64,000 nt of DNA from Fusarium oxysporum f. sp. lycopersici 4287 (taxonomy: Eukaryota; Ascomycota; Sordariomycetes; Hypocreales; Nectriaceae): contig NC_030986.1 in the NCBI RefSeq assembly GCF_000149955.1, forward strand, positions 948,787-1,012,786. The letters run 5' to 3'. A program made the position numbers and the translations under genes. The notes below the pieces were generated by a model that was not told the DNA's origin, made no database searches, and was given only the letters and a program-made list of their open reading frames with translations. Of this stretch, positions 43,532 through 54,067 are shown one piece after another. Within the stretch, counting starts at the first letter, position 1. Every line of letters begins with the position of its first letter.

Positions 43532-44852
43532 CCAGACGGGCATATCGGTCAGCACAGCGCCGGGAAATGGCTCACTCAGTCGTTGGTCACTGAACTTATA
43601 GTGCGCTTACTGAACCAACGAAGCTTTGAGGGCATATACTCTATAGTCATCCTCGTGCCATGCATAGCGGAGAGCAATTGGCGCACAGGGTCTTCTTGTT
43701 GATTATCAAGTCCAAGATCTCACGACGGACCCGAGTTCTGACATCCGAGGGTGGCATTGGCTTGGAACAAGCACTTGTCTTGTTGGATCGATGGATATAC
43801 TGCTAGGATCCGGGATTATGACTAGCAACATATTCCAGGATGCCCGTCTCCGCTCGAAACACATTAGCGGCCATGGCTGATCTCTCAACAGCCCTGCTCA
43901 GCCAACTCGTCAAGGGTCTGGCCACCCCTCCCCCCAATTTACCATCGCCTGGCCCAGATAATATTTCCGAATCTGCGTTAACGCGCGGAGAGCCCCGGAT
44001 CACGGACCAGCGCCACTAACACGGTGCTGCTCCTGCTGCTATTGTGCCCGCCCAGGTAGCTAGTGACGAGCAGCGATATACCTGCCTGCAGGCGCCTCTT
44101 CTTCCATACGGTACATTTCCTCTTTCTCTCAGCCTAGTCGCCGTGAGCCAAACCTAACGACGTCAGCTCCGGCCTCGTGGCCTCGCCTTTTCTTTTCTTC
44201 TTCGCAGGCCCTTCCAGAACAACAGATTGTCCCGGGTCTCTAAGGCTGCGACTTCAACACACAGCCGACGCTCTTCTTGAAGTCACTCGTTCTAACTCGG
44301 CCAGTACTCCGAGCCGCAGATACTCTCGCCTACCGCTGGAACTTTGGACCCCAAATAGACATTCTAAGTCTAGAAGGAGTGTTGTCAGGTACAACGGTAA
44401 CGGCCTAGAGCTTTGCTTAGCCATTCCTGGTCCAAGCATTGTAGTTTGGGAAATCCGCAATCTATTCCTAGTGTTAAACAAGGTGATGAGCCGAATAACT
44501 ACTTCGGAGCAAAAAGGTCTCGGGTTACACAGCTTCGCAACACTCAAGATATCAATTTCGCAGAGACGAATTCACACTGTTGATTGCGGACTAGGACACT
44601 GGCGGCAAAGATTGAAGGCTCCGTTGCAGGGTTAATTGACAAACAAACGGCATATCCTAGCTTCTTCTTTCCGGGCAAAGCGAGAAACGGGAGTTTGCCC
44701 ACTTTGTACTTGACGACCTGCAGCTTTCGTTCAACAGAGTTACCTTTATGCTCGTTGACCGACGCCCCCCTAACGTTCATCCCGTTGGGGGACCTTTTGA
44801 GGCTTCCTCGACAAATCCTAGTAGAGGCTGGGCACCGAGAGGGCACCCAGCT

Positions 44853-47390
44853 ATGTCAACACCACAGAACGTTTATGCTCGCTCGCCCAATCTCTCAAAC
44901 AGATCCTACGACTCGTCTTCAGTCTCATCTGCAACTTCCCCCAAATCTTTGTCCCAGTTTGCGCCAGGGGCCATGAGTACCAACCCACGCTTGAATGTTC
45001 CGGCAACGCCCCAACCTATTGGCATCCCCCCTTTACCTCCAGTCAGTCAGGGCTTTCAATCGTACGGCCCAATGACCACATCATCTTCTCTTGGTCACGA
45101 TTCACTCGCTTCGAATGAATCTGTAGCCAGTACTCCGGGACCATCATCCGCCCACTTAACAGGACCAGGTGTTCAGGGACAGAAGAGAGCATACCGACAG
45201 CGAAGGAAGGACCCCAGTTGTGATGCTTGTCGAGAAAGAAAGGTGAAATGTGACGCAACCGAGACGACAAGTTGCTCGGAGTGCTCGAGTCGAAATGTCA
45301 AATGTCAATTCACCAAGGAGACGAACCGGCGTATGTCGTCTATCAAACAGGTGCAGGACTTGGAGAAGCAAATGGAACGAGTGAAAAGGGAGAACAGTGG
45401 ATTGCGTCGCATGCTTCAGGATCGAGAAGGGCCCATGGACCTCGATGCTGAAGGAGGTGATGAGAACAGCTCTAGCTTACCAGCCATTGGATCCGAACCG
45501 AAGCGACGAAAGAGACCGGCACCAGTTCCAGAGCTAGCGAGAGCGAGGGCCAATGTACGCGATTTCTCGAGAGGTATCTGGAAACTCCCGGCCCAGTATC
45601 GTGAACGAGCCCCTATATTCTTCGACCCCCCGAGACCAGAGCTACCTGCTAGGCACGTGGTAGACCAACTGCTGCACGCCTATTGCAACTCGTCCCACTC
45701 CATGTTTCCGATCATACACATGCCATCGTTCCGATCTACTATCAACGACCTCTACAACAGCAATGCGTCCAACAGAATGTCCCCAGCTTGGCTTTCTATG
45801 TTCTTCGCGGTCCTGGCAACTGGCAGTCTCTTCAGTCCAACGTCAAGCTCCCAGCCAAACTCCTTTTACGAACCTGCCGAATATCTTGAGATGGCCAACA
45901 AGATGATTGACCCATGGGCTAACGACTTTACTCTGGAACATGCCCGGGCACTAACATTAGTAACTCTCTGCCTGAACGAGATGAACCTAAAGTCAGCGGC
46001 CTGGGGGTGGCTGGGTAGGGCTGTCCGTGTTTCCCAAGATCTCGGCATGCACGTTGAATCGGGGCCATGGCCAGTGATTGAAGGAGAGATGCGACGCAGG
46101 ACCTGGTGGATGATATACATACTGGACAGGACCTTGGCTACTGAGCTGAGCCGACCCGTTATGATCGACGACGACGACTGCGACGTGTCATTGCCAGCCG
46201 GGGTTGACGATCAATTTATCCACGAAGGAGGCATGTTGGTACCTACGGGAGCGGAACCTTTGACTCACTCTCTGCTCGCCGTTATCCATGTTGTACGGTC
46301 GTATTCGTCGCTTCTTACAGCACTGACACCCCAGTCGATGTCATCAGTTCATCTTTCAACCCTTGACACCCATCTGAAGAAATGCCTGAACACCTTTCCG
46401 CCAGCATGCGAACCTTCGAGCAGCGTGCCCCTTGCACCTGGCTTTCTTGCTCCGTTGGCATACCTATTCCACGCTCGTCTTCTCCTACATCGGCATCATC
46501 TCGATCCTGGGTACCCCCTCGAGGCTCGGATGGCTTCTCTTGAAAGCTGCACTCACATTGCTCTCGAAACCGTATCTCTACTCCATCGATTAAACGGAAG
46601 CCTCTTGGCCGACAGTGCAACTACCTTGTTGACCACGCACATATTTCGCTGTGCCCTATTTCTTCTCCTTACAGGCTACATAGACCCTGCAGTGACGGCT
46701 GTGAGAGCACTGGCTTCCATCGATCGACAAAGGGATATCACAATCGCATGCGGTCGTTACCTATCGTTCTTTGTATCCGCCTTGGCAGCCAAGAGAGTTG
46801 AATGTACAAACTACCTAACAAGGAGTGCCCCGCCGCACTTTGGTTCTTCAAGGCCATCGATAGACCAAGCAGCTCTTCTACAGATGCTGTCACGCGACGA
46901 GGATTTGATTGTATACGTTTCCGCCGATCTTCAGGCATCAACTGATGCCTCGTGGCTTTGGGCAGGCCTAGAGCGAGAAGTCCATTTACACCAGTCGCCG
47001 TCGCCGTTTCAGCATCCCACATCGGCCACCAGAAACGAGTTATTCAGCCCTGAGGCTCGTACGGGATTGGACGAAGTTGACAACAAAGAATGGGGTGGAT
47101 GGGCAAGGCTCGAGACGGCCATTCGTGGACTGGATGGTGTTCCAGCCACGACTCCGACCCCCTCGAGTGCAACTTGGACGCTACCTCCGCCCATCAAGAG
47201 CGAGACGCCTGGCCCAGCGGTGGAACTCCCAAGGCTAGGCGATGTATCGCGTTTTGGGTCCGAGATGCCTAAGTTGGGCGAGGGAAGTACAACGGTGAGC
47301 CCTGTGGCAGGGGGCAGCAGGACACCGAGTGGAAGCGCAACCGCCCCAACTACCAGCAAAGAGCGGTTGAGTATCGCCAATATTATATAA
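44853..47390 (+). CDS. Zn2Cys6 fungal transcription factor
   Basis: Single exon. I place the start at the ATG at 44853 (MSTPQNVYARSPN), giving 845 aa. An in-frame ATG at 44748 would add 35 residues that look like translated leader. A Ser/Pro-rich N-terminus precedes the zinc cluster at about residues 123-151: SCDACRERKVKCD, then CSECSSRNVKC. A linker and short coiled coil follow (SIKQVQDLEKQMERVKRENSGLRRML), the usual dimerisation element. After an acidic, basic-patch linker, the fungal-specific regulatory domain (Fungal_trans) runs from about residue 260. It includes VVDQLLHAYCNSSHSMFPIIH and the MRRRTWWMIYILDR motif. The C-terminus is Ser/Thr/Pro-rich. It binds DNA in the nucleus; target genes are unknown and I do not recognise a named orthologue. 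A 7.7 kb gene-free region lies upstream. Confidence 0.93.
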   Translation: MSTPQNVYARSPNLSNRSYDSSSVSSATSPKSLSQFAPGAMSTNPRLNVPATPQPIGIPPLPPVSQGFQSYGPMTTSSSLGHDSLASNESVASTPGPSSAHLTGPGVQGQKRAYRQRRKDPSCDACRERKVKCDATETTSCSECSSRNVKCQFTKETNRRMSSIKQVQDLEKQMERVKRENSGLRRMLQDREGPMDLDAEGGDENSSSLPAIGSEPKRRKRPAPVPELARARANVRDFSRGIWKLPAQYRERAPIFFDPPRPELPARHVVDQLLHAYCNSSHSMFPIIHMPSFRSTINDLYNSNASNRMSPAWLSMFFAVLATGSLFSPTSSSQPNSFYEPAEYLEMANKMIDPWANDFTLEHARALTLVTLCLNEMNLKSAAWGWLGRAVRVSQDLGMHVESGPWPVIEGEMRRRTWWMIYILDRTLATELSRPVMIDDDDCDVSLPAGVDDQFIHEGGMLVPTGAEPLTHSLLAVIHVVRSYSSLLTALTPQSMSSVHLSTLDTHLKKCLNTFPPACEPSSSVPLAPGFLAPLAYLFHARLLLHRHHLDPGYPLEARMASLESCTHIALETVSLLHRLNGSLLADSATTLLTTHIFRCALFLLLTGYIDPAVTAVRALASIDRQRDITIACGRYLSFFVSALAAKRVECTNYLTRSAPPHFGSSRPSIDQAALLQMLSRDEDLIVYVSADLQASTDASWLWAGLEREVHLHQSPSPFQHPTSATRNELFSPEARTGLDEVDNKEWGGWARLETAIRGLDGVPATTPTPSSATWTLPPPIKSETPGPAVELPRLGDVSRFGSEMPKLGEGSTTVSPVAGGSRTPSGSATAPTTSKERLSIANII

Positions 47391-47888
47391 AGAATTTGGC
47401 GGGGAATTATGAAAGCGATTTTTAATGTTTATTCTATGAGCCTTGTCTTCCTTGTCTAGTGCTGGAAGCTGGCTCACCTGCAAAAGTGGAAGGAACAAGG
47501 CGCATATAAATAGCCTGGTTTTGGTGCATTCTGTTTTGACATGGCGTCCTGATATTTAATTGCGTATAGCTGCTTCCAGGCAGTGCAGTATAGTACAGTA
47601 CTGCCTGGGAGGAATCTGTACGAAGATACCACGCGCTGCATGAGATGAGTATAGGATTTTGCATAGCACAGAGGCGCACCCGGCGTTGTTGGGACATGAC
47701 CCATAGAGCTGTATACTTTCTGCAACGGTTATAATGGATACACGAATTTACCGTTTGTGTAGTAGCACAAGATGTGCGAGACAAGTTTCAGCTTGAATAT
47801 CCCATCAAAACCGTTTCATTTATATTCCGGTACCAATTTGAAGAGAAAAGTGCGTGAACATCGTTGTGAATCAAGAATATGTCGGAAC
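47391..47888. other. Convergent intergenic region
   Basis: 3' flanks of the Zn2Cys6 regulator (+) and ZIP4 (-). Nothing else seen. Confidence 0.6.
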
Positions 47889-50800
47889 TCAGCTAGGCGC
47901 CCCTTTGCTCAAGTCCAACTTGACAACTCTCTCACGCAGCATATCTCGCATATCGCCATTATCATCCATATACTCGGTCAGGTCAAGGGCCTTCATAGCC
48001 CATTGCTGACATAGATCCTCATCACCTCTCGCCAAGATATCAATCGCATGATTAAATGTTGTTGCGATGATCCAGTCCAAGTCCTCTGCAGGGAAAGGCT
48101 TCTGCATCTGTGATAAATGTTAGCCCTCCCTAAAAATGAACCTCACCAAGAATCTATAGTGATGGGGACCACTTACTTGGCTTCCTTCGCGTGCTATTTG
48201 GACTGCTTGTTCCACCACCTGGAAAGCAAGGTTGTCGTCCAGGGGTAGAATAGCTTGGAACATGCATCGCATGTACTTTGCGAGTTGCTGATTGTCAAAT
48301 TGCTCCAGTGAGAATATCTCATTGATTATAAGCCGCATGGTTCCATATACGACTATTGGAATTAGTTTTCCATGTGCGCTACTAGAAACCAGTCAATACA
48401 TACCGTTTCCTGAAGCTTCACTCCTTAACAAGCAGTCTCCCATTGCCTTATACATCATCTCATCTTTGCAAATCCGAGCCTTCCTAATGATATGTCTAAG
48501 ATCGTCCCAACTCTTCAAGCACACGGCACTCTCAAAGTCAAAAACAAAAAGCGTTGACAGCTTGGCCAGGAGGTCGGGATATACCTGAGACTTGGAATCG
48601 TTTCGAAAATGAGCGTCAAAAAGGGTGTCGAATTCTGAAATGTGCCGTCTTGTTTCAAGGTACTGCTGCAGCTGTTCATCCACCTTGTCCCCAGTACGAG
48701 CCTGGGAGATAAGTGCCGCGGCGACGACAAAGTGACAACGGACGGACATAAGTCGTAGATCAGTATCATCCTCCGAAGGAAGATCGGATGGGTAACAATC
48801 CACAAATGCGAGACACGCACGGAAAATGCGGATTAGATACCACAGCCCCCAGACATGACACTTTGTCACACCGATGTTGTATGCGTTCTTTCGAAACCAG
48901 TGCAGCTCCGATACTGTGAAGACTCTGCAACCTTGCTCATCCTTTGGTTCCAATTTGGCGTGCTCACCAGCTGTGCGTGTTAGAACACAATCAAACTTTT
49001 GAGAGAGAGCTTACCCCTTTCGAAAATTCGGCAAGTTTCTTCTGCAAGTTCAGGACTTCGGTCTCCTTCACTACCCTCTTGCGACTCAAGCGAGTGTATA
49101 AGCCTGATCGTACACCTTAGAATCGATGGCAGATTGATAGTCAAAGAGCCTTCAGCATCAAAGGTTTCGGCCACCGCCTTCAAAGCTTCCAAGGTCATCA
49201 GCTTATCGCCGACGTGCTGTGCATCTCTTATACATGCGTATAGTATATCTCGACACTGAGATTTCTCGGCAAATTTGCCCAGGAATTCGACACATTGACG
49301 ACCCAAGTCATGGTCCCAGTCCAGAAGAGAAACCCTGAACATGAGGTATCTGGTGAGCGGCTCATCCTGGATGCTTCTAGGCATTGAGTGAAATGCAGAA
49401 AGTGCAGCTTCTGAATCACTACAAGAAGTAGCGCACAGCACCAGCCTCCTGCTGAACTTGCCCTGACATGCCTCGCCACTATTCGCAAAGATAGAGTGGA
49501 GCGCAGCCTGGCACCAAAGCTGGGATTCTTTGTACTGCTTTTTGGAATAACTAGTATCGAGTTTCTTCCAAATGAGCTTCTCTTGTCAGTTACGTGCATG
49601 AAAGAGTCTTGAAGTAGTTAGACTGACAGAAAGTGCAGCAGTTGAGGCCTCAACATCACACTGACCAGCTTCTTGAACGAGTTGATCCAGGGTCTGGATT
49701 AAATCTGCTACGCTCACAGACGCATCTGCTTCCATCGTGCCAATCCAAACTCGCCGGACAATGGCTTTGCCTATCCAATCCATGTTACGGGAAGGCATAA
49801 GTTTCCTGAGTAATAACTCATCCATGAGACCTATCGCCAAACGTGGACCTCTCATTCGCAGTTCGCTGATACCATGTAGAAGAAAGTCGAGCCCAGCGTC
49901 CGACAGATCTAGCGACCGTATCATACGACGCAGTATACTCGCGCATGCATCGGCGTTGAAGAATTCGCTTGGAGATCGTTGAAGAATCTCAAGTCTCCAA
50001 TGTAGAACCACTGGCTTGTCCCCGATCTCTGATTCAACATGCGACACTAGATTCTCAGCTTCTTGTAGCCCATCTTGCGACCCTGTGGCGAGTAATGCCT
50101 GTATGAGTTCGTGGTGGATGGATATTCGAAGTTCCAGCCCTTCTGTTGAAAGTCTTTCCAGCGCTTGGTCATTTATGAGGCCAAGTGCTCGCCGGAGCCA
50201 CTTCAAAGCCATTTCATTATCGCCCCTCGACAAGAGGTCGCCCCCAATTTCGTGAAACGTGTCAGCCAAATGTTCAGCAGAAGATGGATCGAGATTGTGT
50301 AAGAGGTCACCTGCTTTGGCGTACATGTGCTCCGCAACGTCGAGACGGCCCTGTTTCCACGACTTGACCGGTCAGCAAGTCGTCAGAGATGCTATTTTTC
50401 GACTCACCAAAGCACATCGCATGGTCAAATACTCAGCCTCGATCTTTTGCACCTGCACCCTATCTTCAGTGGTCAAGTTGTCGATCTTCTTTAGTCGGTC
50501 GATGTAATCCGCAGCTTTGGCCATACTCAGAAGTGCTCCGTCCAGGTCCGATGATTCGACACAAACTCGCGCTAACGTGAGTGACAAGCCCATCACGTAT
50601 ATAATTTCTTCCAAATTATCCCTTCTTTTACCACGTCGATGCTCCCGTGCGAGAGCATGGGCAAGGAAGGCCAGAACCCGAGTACGAACCAGCAGTTGAG
50701 TCCTGGAAGCGGACTGCAGGAGGTTGTCCCTCTTTCTCCTTTCTTTGATACATTCGTTCCATAGCTTCCTCCCGATGTCCTTTAGATTCCTGGAGACTTC

Positions 50801-51051
50801 TAACGGAGGAGCAATGCGGTTCTCCGCAAGAACATTGGCTGTGGTTATGTGATGGTTCAGGTCGGAAAGGAGAACATCGGTCGAGCTCGAGTCACATGAG
50901 GTGGGCAACTTGGAAAAGAGATCTGTGGCGAATTCTGTCCCGATACTGCGAGTCAGTAAGATCTGTCACATCCATTCGCTGTTCAATCCTTGCCTATGAT
51001 TTCCTCGAGCTTTTTGATGTGGTTAATAGTTGATACTTCAGCCGACGCCAT
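47889..51051 (-). CDS. ZIP4: Meiosis protein SPO22/ZIP4-like
   Basis: Seven exons: 51051-50994, 50934-50408, 50362-49628, 49579-49015, 48970-48404, 48352-48177 and 48107-47889. The phases agree and give 948 aa. The family is a TPR-repeat scaffold of the synapsis initiation (ZMM) group. It acts on meiotic chromosomes to promote crossovers and synaptonemal complex assembly. Sequence support: helical TPR-like repeats throughout, a SPO22 core with AKAGDLLHNLDPSSAEHLADTF-type segments, FTVSELHWFRKNAYNIGV, and a family-like C-terminus (FPAEDLDWIIATTFNHAID..WAMKALDLTEY). Two junctions are weaker. Intron 1 would be GC-AG (TAG|GCAAGG), and intron 3 uses a GAG acceptor; a 12-nt alternative there was discarded as too short. 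A role outside meiosis is not expected. It lies in tandem with the AcuM-type gene. Confidence 0.92.
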
Positions 51052-51559
51052 GACAGATGTGAAAAAGGGGAAAGCAGCCGCCTTGTATGAGAAGCGATGT
51101 ATTTGGAGAATAACGCGATCATCAAGTATATGAACAGAAAGAATAAGGCAAAGAGTACCTTGACCCATAAGATCCTCCTGCATTTACAACCGAGTCATGT
51201 GAGCCTGCTGCGGAGCGTTTGTGAGCAGGAGCGATGACAGTGCTCCTTCCAACTGTCCAAAGCCGAAAATCGGATTCCAAAGGTCATGAACCCAAGGACA
51301 CGGAAGAAAATCATCACCAAGGACTTCTCAAAAGCAAGATAATATTCAAACTGTTGTCTCCTGTCTAACGTAATGCAAATGAATACATACGCTCCGAATC
51401 CTTGTATCCAAGCGCCGTTCCCAATTCCGACTATTTTCTTTTTCTTACTAATGTTTGAGGCCTTACAGCACTCATTTGCAAGTGTGGCAACTAATGCTGT
51501 GCTTCTTCTCACGAAGCATCATATATTTACAGCATATACATATATCAATACACCCATGG
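51052..51559. other. Intergenic region between AcuM-type gene and ZIP4
   Basis: About 500 bp: ZIP4 promoter and 3' UTR of the AcuM-type gene. Nothing else seen. Confidence 0.55.
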
Positions 51560-54067
51560 TTATTGTGCTGGTGGGTCATGCGGCAAGAAATTACCAACAA
51601 TTAGAGCTGGCCTATTCGAATCAGTCAGTATAGGGAGACAGACGGAGCCCGAGTGACTAATACGTACAGTTTGTGCTCATCTCTTCTGATCATGAACGAG
51701 AAACAACATTTCACAACTGGATGCGTTGACCCAGGGGTTGGATTCTTCAGGGAGCAGGCTGTCAAGAGGGTCTCATGCGCCGGATCGAAGGCAATCGTGC
51801 CAAACTCTTCCCAGTATCGCACCATTGATTCTTCTGTGAGGATTTCGTGCAACGCGATTTTGCCCTAGAGTAAGCGAACGTTAGCAATCCATTTGCCAAA
51901 CCCCCTGTGCGTTGGTTGGCACCAAACTATTGTTACGAGGAGGTGTAGGCCAAGCAAGACTTACATCTCTGAGCTGAGCTACTGACACGCCAATCAACTC
52001 TGCCATCTCCTTGTTGCCCCTGAAAATTTCACCGGTTCTTCGCCAGCAGCACGCGGGCACTGCCATACTTGCAAACACCCGGTCATAGTCCATGAGCTGT
52101 TTCTCAAACCACATCTCAACGTACACAAGTTCTATATCCGTCAAAGCATGTGCCTTTTCTCGAAAAGCGGGCCGGAACCGGGCGATGGTCCTCAGAATCT
52201 TTTCTCTTGACGCTGTTGTGATGTGTGAATTGAGATATGCACCCAAGCGAGAATAACCGTTGATGTAATTGAACGGCTTTAGAAGCCCAGCGTCGTACTT
52301 GGCCTTGAGCACACGCGCCATTCGCTCCTCTGGCGTGTCGTTGCCTGATGGGTCGGCAGCTTGTAGATAGTATTCGCGAGCCTTGTCGGCGGGCACAACG
52401 CTTCCCGGTCGTGGAATGTTCTTACCCTCAACATTCGGAGGGGGTGGCAGCATTGATCCCTCTGTCATGTTTGACATGGTGTTTGAACCACCAGCTCCCA
52501 TAGAGGTGTTGGCGTTATTTCCAAACCTGGGTAGCATCTCCGACTGGCTCTGGCTCGACCGCTTGAATGCCGGGCTCTGTTGTTCCTCTGGCGGCACACT
52601 ACCGTCATCGAGTAGACTCGTATGGAGGAAATCGTTGAGAAGATTGAACTCGTGAGTGACTTCTGAGGCAATCATGTAGTTGGGGTGATAGCTGTGCATA
52701 TCATGAAAATGGTTCTGGGCTGTCATCCACGCATCTTGGAAACCCGCAACTAGTGGCGTGTCAGCGATCTCAGATCAGGAACAGATTTCTGGGCAGCCCC
52801 AACCTCAGCCCACCCATCTCCGCTCGTGATTAAAAATTGAAACAAGGGACAGGCCCCTCTCAGGGCAGGACAAAGGGACACAAAACGTACATTGATTCGC
52901 GTTACTGTTGCCGTTGTTCAACGCATTGCCCTGCAGGCCCGAGACCTGGCCGGGTTGCACAATGGACAGTGGGCTTCCTTGACCCAGCACTCCCCCAAAA
53001 GATTTGGAACCTCGCTGCCTCGTCGTGTCAAACGTTGGGGGAGGTGGGCCCATGGTACTAGAAATTGAGCTACGAGCCATATCGGACTGTGCGTCCGATT
53101 CATCAACTACAGAGGGTGCCTGTATGCTCTGGGTGCTCTGAACACTCTTTGCCTTCTTGGAATCGGCATCGCGAGGTTCATCGTGACAGAGATGCCCAAT
53201 ATTCCGTTTAATGCATCTGGTACATGGTCTCTCCTATTCATGGCGTCAGTGACTTGGTTTTGATGGTGTAGAAAGCAAGCCCCTCCCCTGAATAGCCGAA
53301 CACAACAGCTGCAGCTCAGGTGTCCCAGCATGTTATCAAGACAAGAAGCAGGGGTCGCCTAGGATCGTACTTACAAGATCGCAAGTCATATGCTGGACGC
53401 AGGTAGAAAACAGATTGTCAGCTACAGTTCTCAAAGCTCACATATGCAAAGTGAAGGGTAAACTAGACGAGATTTGTCTCATAGGCGCCATGTCCGTCGC
53501 ACAATACTTCAGCTCAACAAATGACCTGGCTGCTAAGAACGGCTAAAGCTGCTCGAGGTCCAGACAGAACCAATGCGAACGCGCGTCGTTGAACTTGGGG
53601 TTAACTTACAGATCGTCGACAATATACGCAAGCTGTAATGAAGCGCCCCAGCGATGTCAGCCCAATGTTTTTCTTGGTTAAGGTAGATAGATGCATGCGC
53701 CATGTTGAACTTTGCCCCTGGAATTGGAGTTGATGAGTCGATGGCTTAGCTAGTTGATTGGTCATGATTCAAGATTCTTTCGATCGCAGCTATATCCAGT
53801 ATCATGACCTTCACTCCCAACCCCAACGCGAACCCCCAGGAGCACATTGCGCAACACCACATCTGGAGCCTGTGCAAGGGAAGATAGTGTCAATACTTAG
53901 GAAGACGTACCGTGGTTGACTTTACGTCTCTTTTTCGTAGGGGCCTTATGATTGCCAGAAGCAGTGGCATTCGAGTTCTTGTCGCGATTCACAGCCTTGC
54001 CATCGTCGCCTTTGGCAGGCTCCTGCTTAGCGCTCTTGCCCATGGTAGCGGCATTCCGGTCGGTCAT
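51560..54067 (-). CDS. acuM: AcuM-type Zn2Cys6/PAS transcription activator of gluconeogenesis
   Basis: Seven exons: 54067-53911, 53632-53610 (23 bp), 53392-53375 (18 bp), 53233-52891, 52749-51965, 51864-51668 and 51611-51560. Lengths sum to 524 aa plus stop. Exon 1 encodes a Lys-rich start ending in KKRRKV, a likely nuclear signal. Exons 2-4 together build the zinc cluster: ACVYCRRS, HMTCDL, then ERPCTRCIKRNIGHLCHDEP. Cys spacing is C-2-C-6-C-5-C-2-C-8-C. The later part has FAGFQDAWMTAQNHFHDMHSY and a PAS-like domain (VPACCWRRTGEIFRGNKEMAEL, then EILTEESMVRYWEEFG), typical of the AcuK/AcuM/Ert1/Rds2 group. The cluster sequence fits AcuM better than AcuK (from memory). These proteins activate gluconeogenic and acetate-use genes and, in aspergilli, also affect iron uptake. 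Confidence 0.93.
53375..53392 (-). other. 18-bp microexon of the AcuM-type gene
   Basis: Encodes only HMTCDL, including the third cysteine of the zinc cluster. It is bounded by a CAG acceptor and a GTAAGT donor, both on the minus strand. It is in frame with both neighbours. Confidence 0.85.

Larger units (their letters stand above)
37122..44852. other. 7.7 kb region without recognisable genes
   Basis: The largest gap in the window, upstream of both AAH1 (-) and the Zn2Cys6 regulator (+). Open frames are short (the longest is about 150 codons) and have no domain-like patterns or consistent splice chains. It contains several short inverted repeats (39910-39992 and 43490-43531, listed separately), a hexamer-rich TTCCGC/TTCAGC stretch near 41445 and a GC-rich block near 42560-42780. 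Base composition is not AT-collapsed, so it does not look like an old RIP-mutated repeat. A long promoter with a non-coding transcript or a long 5' leader for the regulator is possible. Confidence 0.5.

Noticed and set aside
49583..49594. 12-nt intron in ZIP4 (GTAACTGACAAG)
   Set aside because: Too short for spliceosomal removal. A 48-bp intron using GTCAGT as donor and a GAG acceptor keeps the frame instead.
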